DNA of 64,000 nt from Insolitispirillum peregrinum (GTDB lineage: Bacteria; Pseudomonadota; Alphaproteobacteria; Rhodospirillales; Rhodospirillaceae): contig NZ_FTOA01000011.1 in the NCBI RefSeq assembly GCF_900156605.1, positions 1 to 64,000 on the forward strand. Direction: 5' to 3'. This document shows, one piece after another, positions 43,506 to 51,752 of the stretch (position 1 is the first letter of the stretch; the number at the start of each line of letters is the position of its first letter). Position numbers and translations under genes: made by a program. Below the pieces are notes generated by a model. The model worked only from the letters and a program-made list of their open reading frames with translations, searched no databases and had not been told where the DNA came from.

Positions 43506-43920
43506 TTGTGCGGAGCCGATGATACAGAGCGCAGAATTTGCGACAAGAAAAAAGAATTATCAGAGGAAAATATCCATATTTTGCAGGAGAAACCATAAAA
43601 AACGGGCAGAGAAATCGGATTTATCAGGAAAGGCCCTCCGTCAGAGTCAATGATACGATCAGGTTTTCCCGACAAAAGACAGTAAGTAGCGATATTTTTT
43701 ACAAGACCCTATCCTAAAGTTACACTTCAATAGACCTTGGATATCCTTGAAACGGTGGCATGAAATCAGCATAAAAATACATGTCCGAACAAGGTTAACC
43801 AATCAGACATACTTCTCGACCAGCTTTAAAATCCTTCCAGAAACCGCTGACATCTCCCCGACAGAATAGCCGTTATACAAACCCCTTGACCACCCTCTGC
43901 CGATCCCCTCTCATCAGCCG
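43506..43920. other. A/T-rich intergenic region
   Basis: About 350 bp of clearly lower GC content than the flanks contain no ORF of interest. Poly-A and poly-T tracts are frequent. It precedes the RluE-like gene and should hold its promoter. Nothing else was recognised. Confidence 0.45.
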
Positions 43921-44583
43921 ATGAAAAAACCATCGCCCCCCCATCGTCCCGCCCTCCGTTCCACGCCTGCGCCAGCCCGTGGCCCGCGCAAGCCTCCCCC
44001 GCTCGAACGGCGCGCCATCGTCCTCTACAAGCCCTATGATGTCCTCAGCCAGTTTACCGCCGAAGACTCCGGGCAACGGACCCTGGCCGAGTTCGGCTTG
44101 CCCCCCGACGTGTCGGTCGCCGGACGACTGGACCGGGACAGTGAGGGATTGTTGTTCCTGACCAATGACGGCCCGTTGATCAAACGGCTGCTTGATCCTG
44201 AACATGGTCATCCCCGCACCTATCTGGCACAGGTCGAGGGCATCCCGACCCCCGAAGCCCTGACAACCCTGCAAGCGGGGGTCGATATCCGGGTTGGCAA
44301 GGACATGTACCGAACCCGCCCCTGTCAAGCCGAGCTGCTGGCGGAAGACCCGGACCTGCCCGCGCGGACGCCCCCAATCCGCTATCGCGCCGCCATTCCA
44401 ACCCGCTGGCTGCGCCTGACCCTGTGCGAAGGCAAAAACCGGCAGGTGCGCAAAATGACCGCCGCCGTCGGCTTCCCGACCCTGCGGCTGGTGCGCGTGC
44501 AGATGGCAGATTTGTCCCTTGACGGTCTGGCACCGGGGGAATGGCGGATCGTGACACCCCCGGTGCTCAAGCGGACCCGCTGA
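43921..44583 (+). CDS. RsuA/RluE-family pseudouridine synthase
   Basis: The 220-residue enzyme isomerises a uridine in rRNA. The catalytic Asp is in AGRLDRDSEGLLFLTND (~residues 62-78). YKPYDVLSQF and the C-terminal CEGKNRQVRKMTAAVGFPTLRLVRVQ block are typical of RluE/RsuA-type enzymes without an S4 domain, closest to RluE (23S U2457). A Pro/Arg-rich N-terminal tail (~30 residues) precedes the catalytic domain. No strong ribosome-binding site precedes ATG 43921. Confidence 0.88.
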   Translation: MKKPSPPHRPALRSTPAPARGPRKPPPLERRAIVLYKPYDVLSQFTAEDSGQRTLAEFGLPPDVSVAGRLDRDSEGLLFLTNDGPLIKRLLDPEHGHPRTYLAQVEGIPTPEALTTLQAGVDIRVGKDMYRTRPCQAELLAEDPDLPARTPPIRYRAAIPTRWLRLTLCEGKNRQVRKMTAAVGFPTLRLVRVQMADLSLDGLAPGEWRIVTPPVLKRTR

Positions 44584-44601
44584 ACAACGGCCAAGAATCC
44601 G

Positions 44602-44830
44602 TAGAGCAGCGTGCATTAAACCGGATGACACAGTACACGACACAAAACAAAAAGATCATGGAGCGCTGCTCCAAACCTCGCCGGGGCCTTTAGGCCCCGG
44701 ACCCCATTAATTTGAATTCAAAGAAAAAATGGGGGTTCGGGGCCTCAGGCCCCGAGCGGTCCGGGCGGCAGCCCGCTTTTGTTTTCAAACTGTCGTGTCC
44801 TGTGGGCTGACGCAGGCACGCTGCTCTAAG
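44602..44830. repeat. Dispersed palindromic element, family A, copy 4
   Basis: It starts GTAGAGCAGCGTGCATTAAA and contains CACAGTACACGACAC, GGAGCGCTGCTCC, CCGGGGCCTTTAGGCCCCGG, a central TTTGAATTCAAA palindrome, CGGGGCCTCAGGCCCCG and GGGCGGCAGCCCG. It ends GTCGTGTCCTGTG and GCAGGCACGCTGCTCTAA. It is inverted relative to copies 1 and 2 and is the most complete copy. Confidence 0.78.
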
Positions 44831-44843
44831 CTTCTGTTATGTC

Positions 44844-44886
44844 GCATTGTTTATGCGAAAATCGGTTCCCACTTTTCGCACACTGC
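44844..44886. repeat. Family B (type I) hairpin
   Basis: It begins GCATTGTTTATGCGAAAATC and ends TTTTCGCACACTGC. It lies directly after family A copy 4, as the B pair does after copy 2 at 19481, and ends 1 bp before the stop codon of the minus-strand gene at 44888. Confidence 0.78.
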
Positions 44887-44887
44887 T

Positions 44888-45187
44888 CTAGGCAGAGGGA
44901 TGTTTATAGCCGCAATGACAGGTGCTGCCGGGGGTGCCATAGCTGCCGCAGGTCGGGCAGGCCTGCAGCTCCAGCGCCGCTCCTGCTGCCTTTTCCGTTT
45001 CCGCAGACTGCCGCCGGGTCACCTCTTCAGCGGCAGCGCGGGCCCGTTCTGCCGGTGACGGACGGGCAGCCCCCTGACGCGCCACGCCACCAATGCGTTT
45101 GAACAGCATCCACACCAGCCAGATCACCAGAGCCGTCAGCAGGATTTTGGATAACGACAGTCCGAACATCAACACGATCCCTGGCAA
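44888..45187 (-). CDS. Small membrane protein with C-terminal zinc-ribbon motif
   Basis: The 99-residue protein has one N-terminal TM helix (LSKILLTALVIWLVWMLF), an Ala/Arg/Glu-rich helical linker, and a C-terminal Cys cluster ACPTCGSYGTPGSTCHCGYKHPSA. The C-x2-C...C-x-C layout is a likely zinc site. An alternative start is ATG 45169. The gene sits between a repeat element and the tandem repeat block. The family is not recognised with certainty. Confidence 0.65.
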   Translation of the reverse strand: MPGIVLMFGLSLSKILLTALVIWLVWMLFKRIGGVARQGAARPSPAERARAAAEEVTRRQSAETEKAAGAALELQACPTCGSYGTPGSTCHCGYKHPSA

Positions 45188-45192
45188 AAGAT

Positions 45193-45317
45193 TATACGCT
45201 ATACGCCGTTCCGCAGACTATACGCTGTACGCCGTTCCGCAGACTATACGCTGTACGCCGTTCCGCAGACTATACGCTGTACGCCGTTCCGCAGACTATA
45301 CGCTGTACGCCGTTCCG
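45193..45317. repeat. Tandem repeat of a 26-bp unit, about five copies
   Basis: Units start at 45193, 45219, 45245, 45271 and 45297 (the last partial), each reading TATACGCTGTACGCCGTTCC plus GCAGAC, with a single T-to-A-type change in the first copy. The last copy encodes the C-terminal G-T-A-Y-S-V of the methyltransferase, and its TAG stop lies at the junction with the next unit. Confidence 0.95.
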
Positions 45318-46711
45318 GCGAGGGCATCATCCAGGCTGATTCCCTGCCGCAGAATGGCCTCGGTGGTGTCGGTAAAGCTGCCATCGCGGTTGTGCAGCAC
45401 CAACCCCGGCAACAGGCTCATCGGCGTTTTCATGCCCTTGCGTGCGCGGACGATCACCCGTCGCGCCGCCACCCCTCGTTTGGGCCACAGAGGAATGACC
45501 TCGATCGCCCCGGCCTTGCCAAACAGGCAGGCCAACAGTTCGTCAAGACGATCGGCCCGGTGGATGACGGTCAGCGTCCCGCGTGGCTTGAGCATTTTCA
45601 GGCAAAAGCCCAGCCAGTCCTCCAGCGGCACGTCTTCCATGTGGGCCGTTGCCCGGCCAGCATGGGGTGGACGGGTGCCCGGACCATGGAACGGCGGATT
45701 GCTGAACACCTGATCAAAGGCGTTGGCGGTCAGCGACGGTCGCCAGCGAATGTCACCGGCCACCACATGGGCCTGTTTCTGCCAGCGGTTGAGCGCAATC
45801 GAGCGACGGGCCAGATGCGAATGCTCGTCCTGCACCTCCAGCCCGATCACATGCTTGTCCGGGCAGCGGGCCAGCACGCACAGCATGGCGGCCCCGGTTC
45901 CGGCCCCGACATCCAGCCCGACTTTCCACGGCCCGGCCGGGACCGCCGCCGCCAGCAGCACCGGATCCAGTGCCGCCCGATAGCCGTGATCCGGCTGCAG
46001 GAACTGCACCCGCCCGCCCAGCAGGGTGGTCAGCGACACACCATCAGGCAGCACGCCGTCATCAATCGCCGGGCTGCGGTCATCATCGGGAGAGTCGTCG
46101 CTTTCCTCTTCCTCATCAGGCGGCAGGTCGTCCTCGTCGACGGCCTCGTCGGTGTCGGACAACAGCTCGTCATAGACCGCAGGCAACGCTGGCGGACGGG
46201 ATACCACCTGGTTTTCCCCGACCGACAAGGTAAAGCTGTGACGCTGTTCGGCGGGGGCGGGTGTGTCCTCCGGTTCCTCATCGACCGGATCATCCTCGTC
46301 CGGGTCATCATCCCGATAGCCATGCTCCTGACCATAGGAGACAAAGGCTTCCTCTTCCTCACTCTCCTCCTCGTCGTCCTCTTCCTGCCACCAGAAGGTT
46401 TCCGGTTCCTTGCGCAACAGCGAACGAGGGGCCGGAGCAGGTTCGGGTTCGGGCTGGGTGTCTTCGACGTCGGTGGACAGATCAACGTCGGCAAAGGAAT
46501 CACCAAGGGCGCGGTGATATTCGCTGATCAGGGCCCGTGCCCGCTCGGTATGGGCGGGCGACACCATCACCCGACAGACCTTGGCAGCCGTCGAGCTTTC
46601 GTTCAGCGGAGGCTTGACCTCGAAAACATACGTGGCGATCCCCGCAGCCTTGAGGACGGCTCGATAGGTGGACAACGCGATGCCATCACTGGTCCGCAGA
46701 ACTTCTTCCAT
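45296..46711 (-). CDS. DUF2007 domain fused by an acidic linker to an N6-adenine methyltransferase (TrmN6-like)
   Basis: The 471-residue protein starts with a DUF2007 domain (EEVLRTSDGIALSTYRAVLKAAGIATYVFEVK..., residues ~1-70). A ~150-residue Asp/Glu/Pro-rich linker follows. The C-terminal class I methyltransferase (~215-470) has motif I GLDVGAGTGAAML and the amino-methylating motif IV SNPPFHG, as in tRNA1(Val) m6A37 methyltransferase. In many alphaproteobacteria these two domains are adjacent genes beside the polyprenyl synthase; here they are in one frame. The C-terminus lies in a 26-bp tandem repeat. Confidence 0.83.
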   Translation of the reverse strand: MEEVLRTSDGIALSTYRAVLKAAGIATYVFEVKPPLNESSTAAKVCRVMVSPAHTERARALISEYHRALGDSFADVDLSTDVEDTQPEPEPAPAPRSLLRKEPETFWWQEEDDEEESEEEEAFVSYGQEHGYRDDDPDEDDPVDEEPEDTPAPAEQRHSFTLSVGENQVVSRPPALPAVYDELLSDTDEAVDEDDLPPDEEEESDDSPDDDRSPAIDDGVLPDGVSLTTLLGGRVQFLQPDHGYRAALDPVLLAAAVPAGPWKVGLDVGAGTGAAMLCVLARCPDKHVIGLEVQDEHSHLARRSIALNRWQKQAHVVAGDIRWRPSLTANAFDQVFSNPPFHGPGTRPPHAGRATAHMEDVPLEDWLGFCLKMLKPRGTLTVIHRADRLDELLACLFGKAGAIEVIPLWPKRGVAARRVIVRARKGMKTPMSLLPGLVLHNRDGSFTDTTEAILRQGISLDDALAGTAYSV

Positions 46712-46794
46712 TTATTTTTTCACCATCAGGTGGTCCTGATCGCCCTTGCCGTCAAATTAGCCGCCAAATTCCGGTCTGAACGGCGCGTGAAGCC

Positions 46795-46824
46795 TTGACC
46801 ATTCGATAGGGCCGCACCTATGCT
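46795..46824 (+). promoter_or_regulatory. Candidate promoter for the polyprenyl synthase gene
   Basis: TTGACC (46795-46800) and TATGCT (46819-46824) are separated by 18 bp. The start site would be near 46831, giving a ~185-nt leader to GTG 47015. The match is by eye only. Confidence 0.4.
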
Positions 46825-47014
46825 CGCGACGCCTGTCCGAACCGTTTAGGCATGGGGCAAGGCTCGGGTTGTGTCAACGCTCCTGATTCCGACGACTGCG
46901 TTTTTTTTCAGTAGTCCCTGCGGGTCCGGATGGCGTTTACTCTCCTGCAAACACGACTGAACTTGCCTTTTCCGGCACCGGCCTTTCTGGCTCGTTACAA
47001 TTAGGGATGCAACC

Positions 47015-48064
47015 GTGACCAACGCTGCGCACAGCCAATCCTCCGCCGACACCACTTCAAGCACCGCTCCGCAAGCCGCCCCGCTGGAGACCCTGCTGGC
47101 TTTGGTGAAGCAGGATTTGCAGCAGGTCAACGAAACCATCATCGAACGGATGCAAAGCCCGGTCGCCCTGATCCCCCAGATTGCCCACCACCTGATTTCG
47201 GCGGGCGGCAAGCGGTTGCGTCCCCTGCTGACGCTGGCCACCGCCCGCCTGTGCGGCTATCAGGGCAGCGATCACATCAAGCTCGCCACCTGCATCGAAT
47301 TCCTGCACACCGCCACCCTGCTGCATGATGACGTGGTGGACGAAAGCGACCTGCGCCGGGGCAAGTCCAGCGCCAACGCCATTTGGGGCAACCAGACCCC
47401 GGTGCTGGTCGGTGACTTCCTGTTTTCGCGCGCCTTTGAACTGATGGTCGAAGTCGGCCACCTGCCGTCGCTGGGCATTCTGGCCCGCGCCTCGTCGGTG
47501 ATTGCCCAGGGCGAAGTGTTGCAGTTGCTGACCGCCAACGATACCACCACCGACGAAGACGCCTACCTGCAGGTGATTCAGGGCAAGACCGCCGAGCTGT
47601 TCGGTGCTGCCTGCAAAATCGGCGGCGAAGTCTCGGCCAGCCCGGCCGATCAGGTGCAGGCGCTCTATGACTATGGTAACTACCTCGGCATCGCCTTCCA
47701 GCTGGTCGATGATTACCTTGACTATGCCGCTGATCAGGAAACCCTCGGCAAGACCGTTGGCGACGATTTCCGCGAAGGCAAGATGACCCTGCCGATCATT
47801 CTGGCCATTGCTGCCGCCAAGACGACCGGCAAGGACGACGAGCTGGCATTCTGGAACCGCACCATGGAGCACCTGGAGCAGACCGACGACGACCTGCCCC
47901 ATGCCCTGAGCCTGATGAAGGCCTATGACACGCTGGAAGCCACCCGCGTTCGCGCCCGCGAATATGGCACCAGGGCCCATCAGGCGCTGAGCGGCTTCCC
48001 TGACGGCCCTTATCGCCGTGCGCTGGCCGAGGTGGTCGATTTCTGCATCGAGCGCGCCTATTAG
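47015..48064 (+). CDS. ispB: Polyprenyl diphosphate synthase (octaprenyl/decaprenyl type)
   Basis: The 349-residue trans-prenyltransferase makes the isoprenoid side chain of ubiquinone. The first Asp-rich motif is LLHDDVVDESDLRRG and the second is QLVDDYLDYAAD. The GGKRLRPLL segment binds the diphosphate. The chain length (C40 or C50) cannot be read safely from sequence. It starts with GTG 47015 and has AGGGA upstream. It is divergent from the DUF2007-methyltransferase gene, a common alphaproteobacterial arrangement. Its TAG stop codon is the first three bases of a family C element. Confidence 0.93.
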   Translation: MTNAAHSQSSADTTSSTAPQAAPLETLLALVKQDLQQVNETIIERMQSPVALIPQIAHHLISAGGKRLRPLLTLATARLCGYQGSDHIKLATCIEFLHTATLLHDDVVDESDLRRGKSSANAIWGNQTPVLVGDFLFSRAFELMVEVGHLPSLGILARASSVIAQGEVLQLLTANDTTTDEDAYLQVIQGKTAELFGAACKIGGEVSASPADQVQALYDYGNYLGIAFQLVDDYLDYAADQETLGKTVGDDFREGKMTLPIILAIAAAKTTGKDDELAFWNRTMEHLEQTDDDLPHALSLMKAYDTLEATRVRAREYGTRAHQALSGFPDGPYRRALAEVVDFCIERAY

Positions 48065-48153
48065 AGCATTTTCAAGTTGACCGTCTCCGGTCAACGGCTC
48101 GGAAAATGCGGCACTAAAAGGGAAGAGCGTTTTCGCTCGGTGTGAAAACGCTC
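48061..48153. repeat. Dispersed palindromic element, family C, copy 2
   Basis: This is the reverse complement of the element at 23386-23480, with only a few differences. It starts TTAGAGCATTTTC, in which TAG is the polyprenyl synthase stop codon, and ends GTGAAAACGCTC. Confidence 0.85.
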
Positions 48154-48364
48154 CAGGTTTTGCTGCCGGAGAAAAGGGCTGCGACCAAGCCGTTACAATC
48201 ACAGTCCTTTTCCATCGCGCATCCCAAAGGCAGAGCGGCAACAGAATCGTCACAAGACTACGTTTTTTTGCTTGCCAGCCCCTCGGGCAGCCGCTATAAA
48301 GCGCCCCACGACAGCGGGAACGCTTCTCCCGAAAGCCTCCCACTCAAAGCTGTTGTACCTGTGA

Positions 48365-48441
48365 CGGAGTGTAGCTCAGCCTGGTAGAGCACCGTCTTCG
48401 GGAGGCGGGGGCCGGAGGTTCGAATCCTCTCACTCCGACCA
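48365..48441 (+). tRNA. tRNA-Pro (anticodon CGG)
   Basis: A full cloverleaf is visible: acceptor arm CGGAGTG/CACTCCG, D arm GCTC...GAGC, anticodon arm CCGTC-TTCGGGA-GGCGG with anticodon CGG, T arm GGAGG-TTCGAAT-CCTCT, discriminator A and an encoded CCA. It is transcribed alone and followed at once by a strong terminator. Confidence 0.95.
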
Positions 48442-48443
48442 CT

Positions 48444-48484
48444 CAGAAAACGCCCCGCGTTCTTCGGAACCGGGGCGTTTTCTG
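48444..48484 (+). terminator. Terminator of the tRNA-Pro gene
   Basis: A perfect 14-bp stem CAGAAAACGCCCCG/CGGGGCGTTTTCTG carries an inner GTTC-TTCG-GAAC tetraloop hairpin. It begins 3 bp after the tRNA CCA end. The T run lies inside the 3' arm. Confidence 0.88.
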
Positions 48485-48541
48485 TTACGAATGATTCCAT
48501 TCCGGGCTTGGCAAGTCTGACAGACCCCTGTATCATCCGCC

Positions 48542-48641
48542 CCGCATCAAGAGTTGGGGCGACGCCCAACGCCAACCTGCCATATCCGGGCAAGGTGGCT
48601 CCCTGCACGGGGGATGTGGCCGAACCGGCAATCAGACGGAT
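48542..48641 (+). promoter_or_regulatory. SAM riboswitch of the SAM-I/SAM-IV clan upstream of metA
   Basis: P1 is CCGCATC (48542-48548) with GATGTGG (48613-48619). The conserved AAGAG follows P1. P2 is the short hairpin TTGGGGC-GAC-GCCCAA. P3 is GCCAACCTGCC (48571-48581) with GGGCAAGGTGGC (48588-48599), holding the S-box AACC/AAGGTG core. P4 is CCC-TGCAC-GGG. After P1, a small hairpin CCG-AAC-CGG is followed by CGGAT (48637-48641), which complements ATCCG in the P3 loop (48583-48587), the pseudoknot position of SAM-IV. P2 has no kink-turn. metA starts at 48685, consistent with feedback by S-adenosylmethionine. Confidence 0.78.
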
Positions 48642-48684
48642 CAAGCCACACTGCGTCGGTCCATAGTTTAGGGAACGACACACC

Positions 48685-49605
48685 ATGCCAATCAAAATTC
48701 CTGACGATCTGCCCGCCCGCCTCGCCCTTGAAAAAGAAGGCGTGATCGTGATGGGCGAAACCGATGCGATCCGTCAGGATATCAGGCCGCTGCGTATTGG
48801 CCTGCTCAATCTCATGCCGAACAAGATCAGCACCGAAACCCAGCTCGCCCGTCTGCTGGGAGCAACGCCGCTGCAAATCGAACTGCATCTGGTGCGGATC
48901 ACCGACCATGTGCCGCGCCATACCTCGGCCGATCACATGGAAGCCTTTTATCGTCCGTGGAGCGATGTCAGCGCCGAACGCTTTGACGGCTTCATCATCA
49001 CCGGCGCACCAGTCGAACGGATGCCGTTCGAGGAGGTCCGCTACTGGCCCGAACTGTGTTCGATCCTTGACTGGACCCGCACCCACGTCCACCGCTGCCT
49101 GACCATCTGCTGGGGAGCACAGGCGGCGCTGTACTATTTCCACGGTGTCCCCAAACAGGAACTGCCTGCCAAGGCCACCGGCGTGTTCCGTCACCGGGTG
49201 CTGACACCGTCGCCCTATCTGCGCGGCTTTTCCGACGTGTTCGACGTGCCGGTGTCCCGCTGGACCGAGGTCTGCCCGGATACGCTCGACGCCACCAGCG
49301 CCGTGCAGGTGCTGGCCAGCAGCGAACAGACCGGCCCCTGCGTGGTCGATGACCCGACCCATCGCGCCCTGCACGTCTTCAATCACTTTGAATATGATTC
49401 AACCACCCTGGCCGATGAATATCACCGGGACGGCGGAACCTATCTGCCGCAGCACTATTTCCCCGACGACAACCCGCACCTGCCGCCGGAAAACCGCTGG
49501 CGCAGCCATGCGCACATGCTGTTCGGCAACTGGATCAACGAGATCTATCAGAGCACGCCGTTCGACATTGCCGATATTGGCAGCAGGGAAACGCCCAGGC
49601 GGTAA
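48685..49605 (+). CDS. metA: Homoserine O-acyltransferase MetA
   Basis: The 306-residue enzyme activates homoserine in methionine synthesis (succinyl- or acetyl-transfer; the acyl donor is not decided here). The start [25 protein letters not shown] and the [25 protein letters not shown] block are diagnostic. The catalytic Cys is in [19 protein letters not shown] (~residue 142). His and Glu of the triad are in [17 protein letters not shown] (~234-246). AGGGA lies upstream of the ATG. The gene is preceded by a SAM-binding riboswitch. Confidence 0.95.
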   Translation: MPIKIPDDLPARLALEKEGVIVMGETDAIRQDIRPLRIGLLNLMPNKISTETQLARLLGATPLQIELHLVRITDHVPRHTSADHMEAFYRPWSDVSAERFDGFIITGAPVERMPFEEVRYWPELCSILDWTRTHVHRCLTICWGAQAALYYFHGVPKQELPAKATGVFRHRVLTPSPYLRGFSDVFDVPVSRWTEVCPDTLDATSAVQVLASSEQTGPCVVDDPTHRALHVFNHFEYDSTTLADEYHRDGGTYLPQHYFPDDNPHLPPENRWRSHAHMLFGNWINEIYQSTPFDIADIGSRETPRR

Positions 49606-49686
49606 CAGGGGCCGGTTTTATCTGTCGGAACTGACACACCACTCCCGCAAACATTGTAAAGACACTCCGCTTACCGCAGCATGAAC

Positions 49687-49718
49687 GGCAGAATTCGGGG
49701 CACGCCCCGCGTTCTGCC
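49687..49718 (+). terminator. Candidate terminator after metA
   Basis: GGCAGAA and CGGGGC pair with GCCCCG and TTCTGCC in a two-part stem with a 2-nt loop and small internal loops. CCCTTT follows. It lies about 80 bp after the metA stop. Confidence 0.5.
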
Positions 49719-49771
49719 CCTTTCCCCGGTTCCCGCACCAGCGATGCGGTGGAACATGCGCGAGGAACACT

Positions 49772-50389
49772 ATGCCCTTCCAGCCTGTCAGCGAACATGA
49801 AGACCATGGTAGCGGGGGAAATTTCCCGACACGGAACAGACAATTCTACAATTTCTGTGGACGCCTCAGCTATTGTGGCAGCCTTTCTTTTCAGGATGCA
49901 AAACACAATGCCCGTCTGGTTCCGATCTTTCTTGACGATTGTCTCGAAGATAAGCCCCAGAGCTATACCCTGATGAAAAAACTATGGAAGATGGTCAGGG
50001 GCGACATGGACCATACCGGGGCCACATTGAACAGCATTCGCTCCATCCATCAAAACGAATATGGATACCTGCCCTATACCGGCGGCACGGCAACCCGCCG
50101 ACAGAGCGCCGCCCCCTATATGTATATGGATGCCATCAAGTACGGTGAGCTTCCGAACAACCAGAAACAGGCCAATCAGAAAGATCGTGGCCAGTTTCAG
50201 GAATACACTTTTGGCGATGACCTAGCCCAGGAAGCACGCTTTGTCGTCGATTTCCGCTTTGGCCTGCTCTACATGACCCTTGGCCATTACCACGCAGATT
50301 CATTTGCCTTGCTGGTCCGATCAAGGGTTTCCATGGAGCTGGAGACCAAACCGGCATTATCCCTGCTCGGCGTCCAGATCATCCCGTAA
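49772..50389 (+). CDS. Conserved-looking protein of unknown function
   Basis: This is a 205-residue soluble protein, not recognised. It has no signal peptide or TM helix. Noticeable segments are RNRQFYNFCGRLSYCGSLSFQDAKHNARLVPIFLDDC, MVRGDMDHTGATLNSIRSIHQNEYGYLPYTGG and a C-terminal strand region RFGLLYMTLGHYHADSFALLVRSRVSMELE. It is richer in Asn, Tyr and Phe than its neighbours. GAGGAA six bases before the ATG supports translation. It is monocistronic and followed by a bidirectional terminator. Confidence 0.65.
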   Translation: MPFQPVSEHEDHGSGGNFPTRNRQFYNFCGRLSYCGSLSFQDAKHNARLVPIFLDDCLEDKPQSYTLMKKLWKMVRGDMDHTGATLNSIRSIHQNEYGYLPYTGGTATRRQSAAPYMYMDAIKYGELPNNQKQANQKDRGQFQEYTFGDDLAQEARFVVDFRFGLLYMTLGHYHADSFALLVRSRVSMELETKPALSLLGVQIIP

Positions 50390-50407
50390 CACCGCAGGCA
50401 CAAAAGG

Positions 50408-50439
50408 CAGGGCAGCATGCAACCGCCCCGCCTGCCCTG
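50408..50439. terminator. Bidirectional terminator between convergent genes
   Basis: CAGGGCAG pairs with CTGCCCTG across a 16-nt loop, and ACAAAA/TTTTGT extend the stem on the outside. T residues follow on both strands. It separates the plus-strand unknown gene from the minus-strand aminotransferase. Confidence 0.7.
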
Positions 50440-50448
50440 TTTTGTTGG

Positions 50449-51726
50449 TTACTGCCCCGGCATCCCCGACAGAACCCCGCGCAACGCCTGCATCAGTTCG
50501 TCGATATGCTCACTCTGGAAGGCCAGTGGCGGACGGATTTTCAGCACATTCGAGGCGGCTCCACAGACCCCGACCAGCACCCCGGCCTGCGCCAGCGCAT
50601 CGACCACCGCCTTGGCCTCGGCGGTCGCCGGGGTCTTCTGCTGGTGATCGGTGACCAGCTCGACGCCATAATAAAAGCCTACCCCGCGCACATCGGCGAC
50701 CAGTGGCGAGACGTCTTTCAGGCTGTTCAGGGCTGCGGCCAGTTCGGCCCCGACCAAAGCCGCATGGCCGGGAAGGTCCTGCTGCTGGATGGTGGACAGC
50801 ACCGCCAGCCCGACCGCCGCCGAAACGGTGTTGCCGCCAAAGGTGTTGAAATAGCGCGACCGCTGGCCGAACACATCCAGCAGATCCGGGCGCGTGACCA
50901 CCCCGCCAATCGGATGACCGTTGCCCATTGGCTTGCCCAGCGTCACCATGTCCGGCACCAGTCCGGGCTGACGCAGGAAGGTCCACAACTGGCCGGAGCG
51001 CCCAAAGCCCCCCTGCACTTCATCGGCAATGAACAGACCGCCAGCGGCCCGAATGGCCGCCACCGCCTGATCAAGATAGCCTTGCGGACCGACAAAAATG
51101 CCATCACTGGCAAAGGTGGTGTCGACCAGCAGGGCCGCCGGCTGAATGCCCTCGCGCTGCAGGTCGGCGATCGCTTCGGCCACCGCCTGCCCAAAGGCAG
51201 CCCCGACATCCCCGCTGGTGCGGTAACTGTCCGGCGGCGGCACGGTGCGCACCGCCGGAGCCACCCCCAGCCCCAGCGACGGCGACATTCCGGCCAGCAG
51301 GGCCGTCACCCCGTGATAGGCGTTACTGGTGACAATCACCCCGCTGCCGCCGGTGGCGGTCATGGCAATCCGCAAGGCCAGATCGTTGGCTTCGCTGCCG
51401 CTACAGGTGAACATCGCCTGCCGCAACGGTGCCGGAAAGGTCGCCACCAGCGTTTCGGCATAGCTGAGAATGGTATCATGCAGATAGCGGGTATGGGTGT
51501 TGATCTGCGACGCCTGGCGGGTAAAGGCCTCGATCACCGCCGGATGGGCATGGCCCAGCACTGGCACGTTGTTATAGGCATCGAGATAGCGGCGGCCATC
51601 GCCATCAAACAGTTCGACACCCTGCCCGCGCACCAGATTCAGCGGCTCGGCATAGAACAAACGATAGGCTGCGCCCAACACCGCGCGCCGGTTGAGCAAG
51701 GTCTGGGTGTTTGCGGACAGCGTCAT
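50449..51726 (-). CDS. Class III aminotransferase-family enzyme, possible phospho-lyase
   Basis: The 425-residue PLP enzyme belongs to the class III family. It has the GHAHPAVIEAFTRQ start, FTCSGSEANDLALRIA, LFIADEVQGGFGRSG and the PLP lysine in TLGKPMGNGHP. The close subfamily pattern (RRYLDAYNNVPVLGHAHP, QINTHTRYLHD) is that of ethanolamine-phosphate and 5-phosphohydroxylysine phospho-lyases. The gene upstream in the same operon is an APH-fold kinase of the hydroxylysine kinase type. Together they suggest phosphorylation then elimination of an amino alcohol. ATG 51726 starts the conserved domain. Confidence 0.83.
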   Translation of the reverse strand: MTLSANTQTLLNRRAVLGAAYRLFYAEPLNLVRGQGVELFDGDGRRYLDAYNNVPVLGHAHPAVIEAFTRQASQINTHTRYLHDTILSYAETLVATFPAPLRQAMFTCSGSEANDLALRIAMTATGGSGVIVTSNAYHGVTALLAGMSPSLGLGVAPAVRTVPPPDSYRTSGDVGAAFGQAVAEAIADLQREGIQPAALLVDTTFASDGIFVGPQGYLDQAVAAIRAAGGLFIADEVQGGFGRSGQLWTFLRQPGLVPDMVTLGKPMGNGHPIGGVVTRPDLLDVFGQRSRYFNTFGGNTVSAAVGLAVLSTIQQQDLPGHAALVGAELAAALNSLKDVSPLVADVRGVGFYYGVELVTDHQQKTPATAEAKAVVDALAQAGVLVGVCGAASNVLKIRPPLAFQSEHIDELMQALRGVLSGMPGQ

Positions 51727-51752
51727 CACCCGGTCTCCTGTTTGGGGGGGAA

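Noticed and set aside
45193-45317. Possible CRISPR array
   Set aside because: The 26-bp units are directly adjacent with no spacers and overlap a coding end. It is a simple tandem repeat, and no cas genes are nearby.
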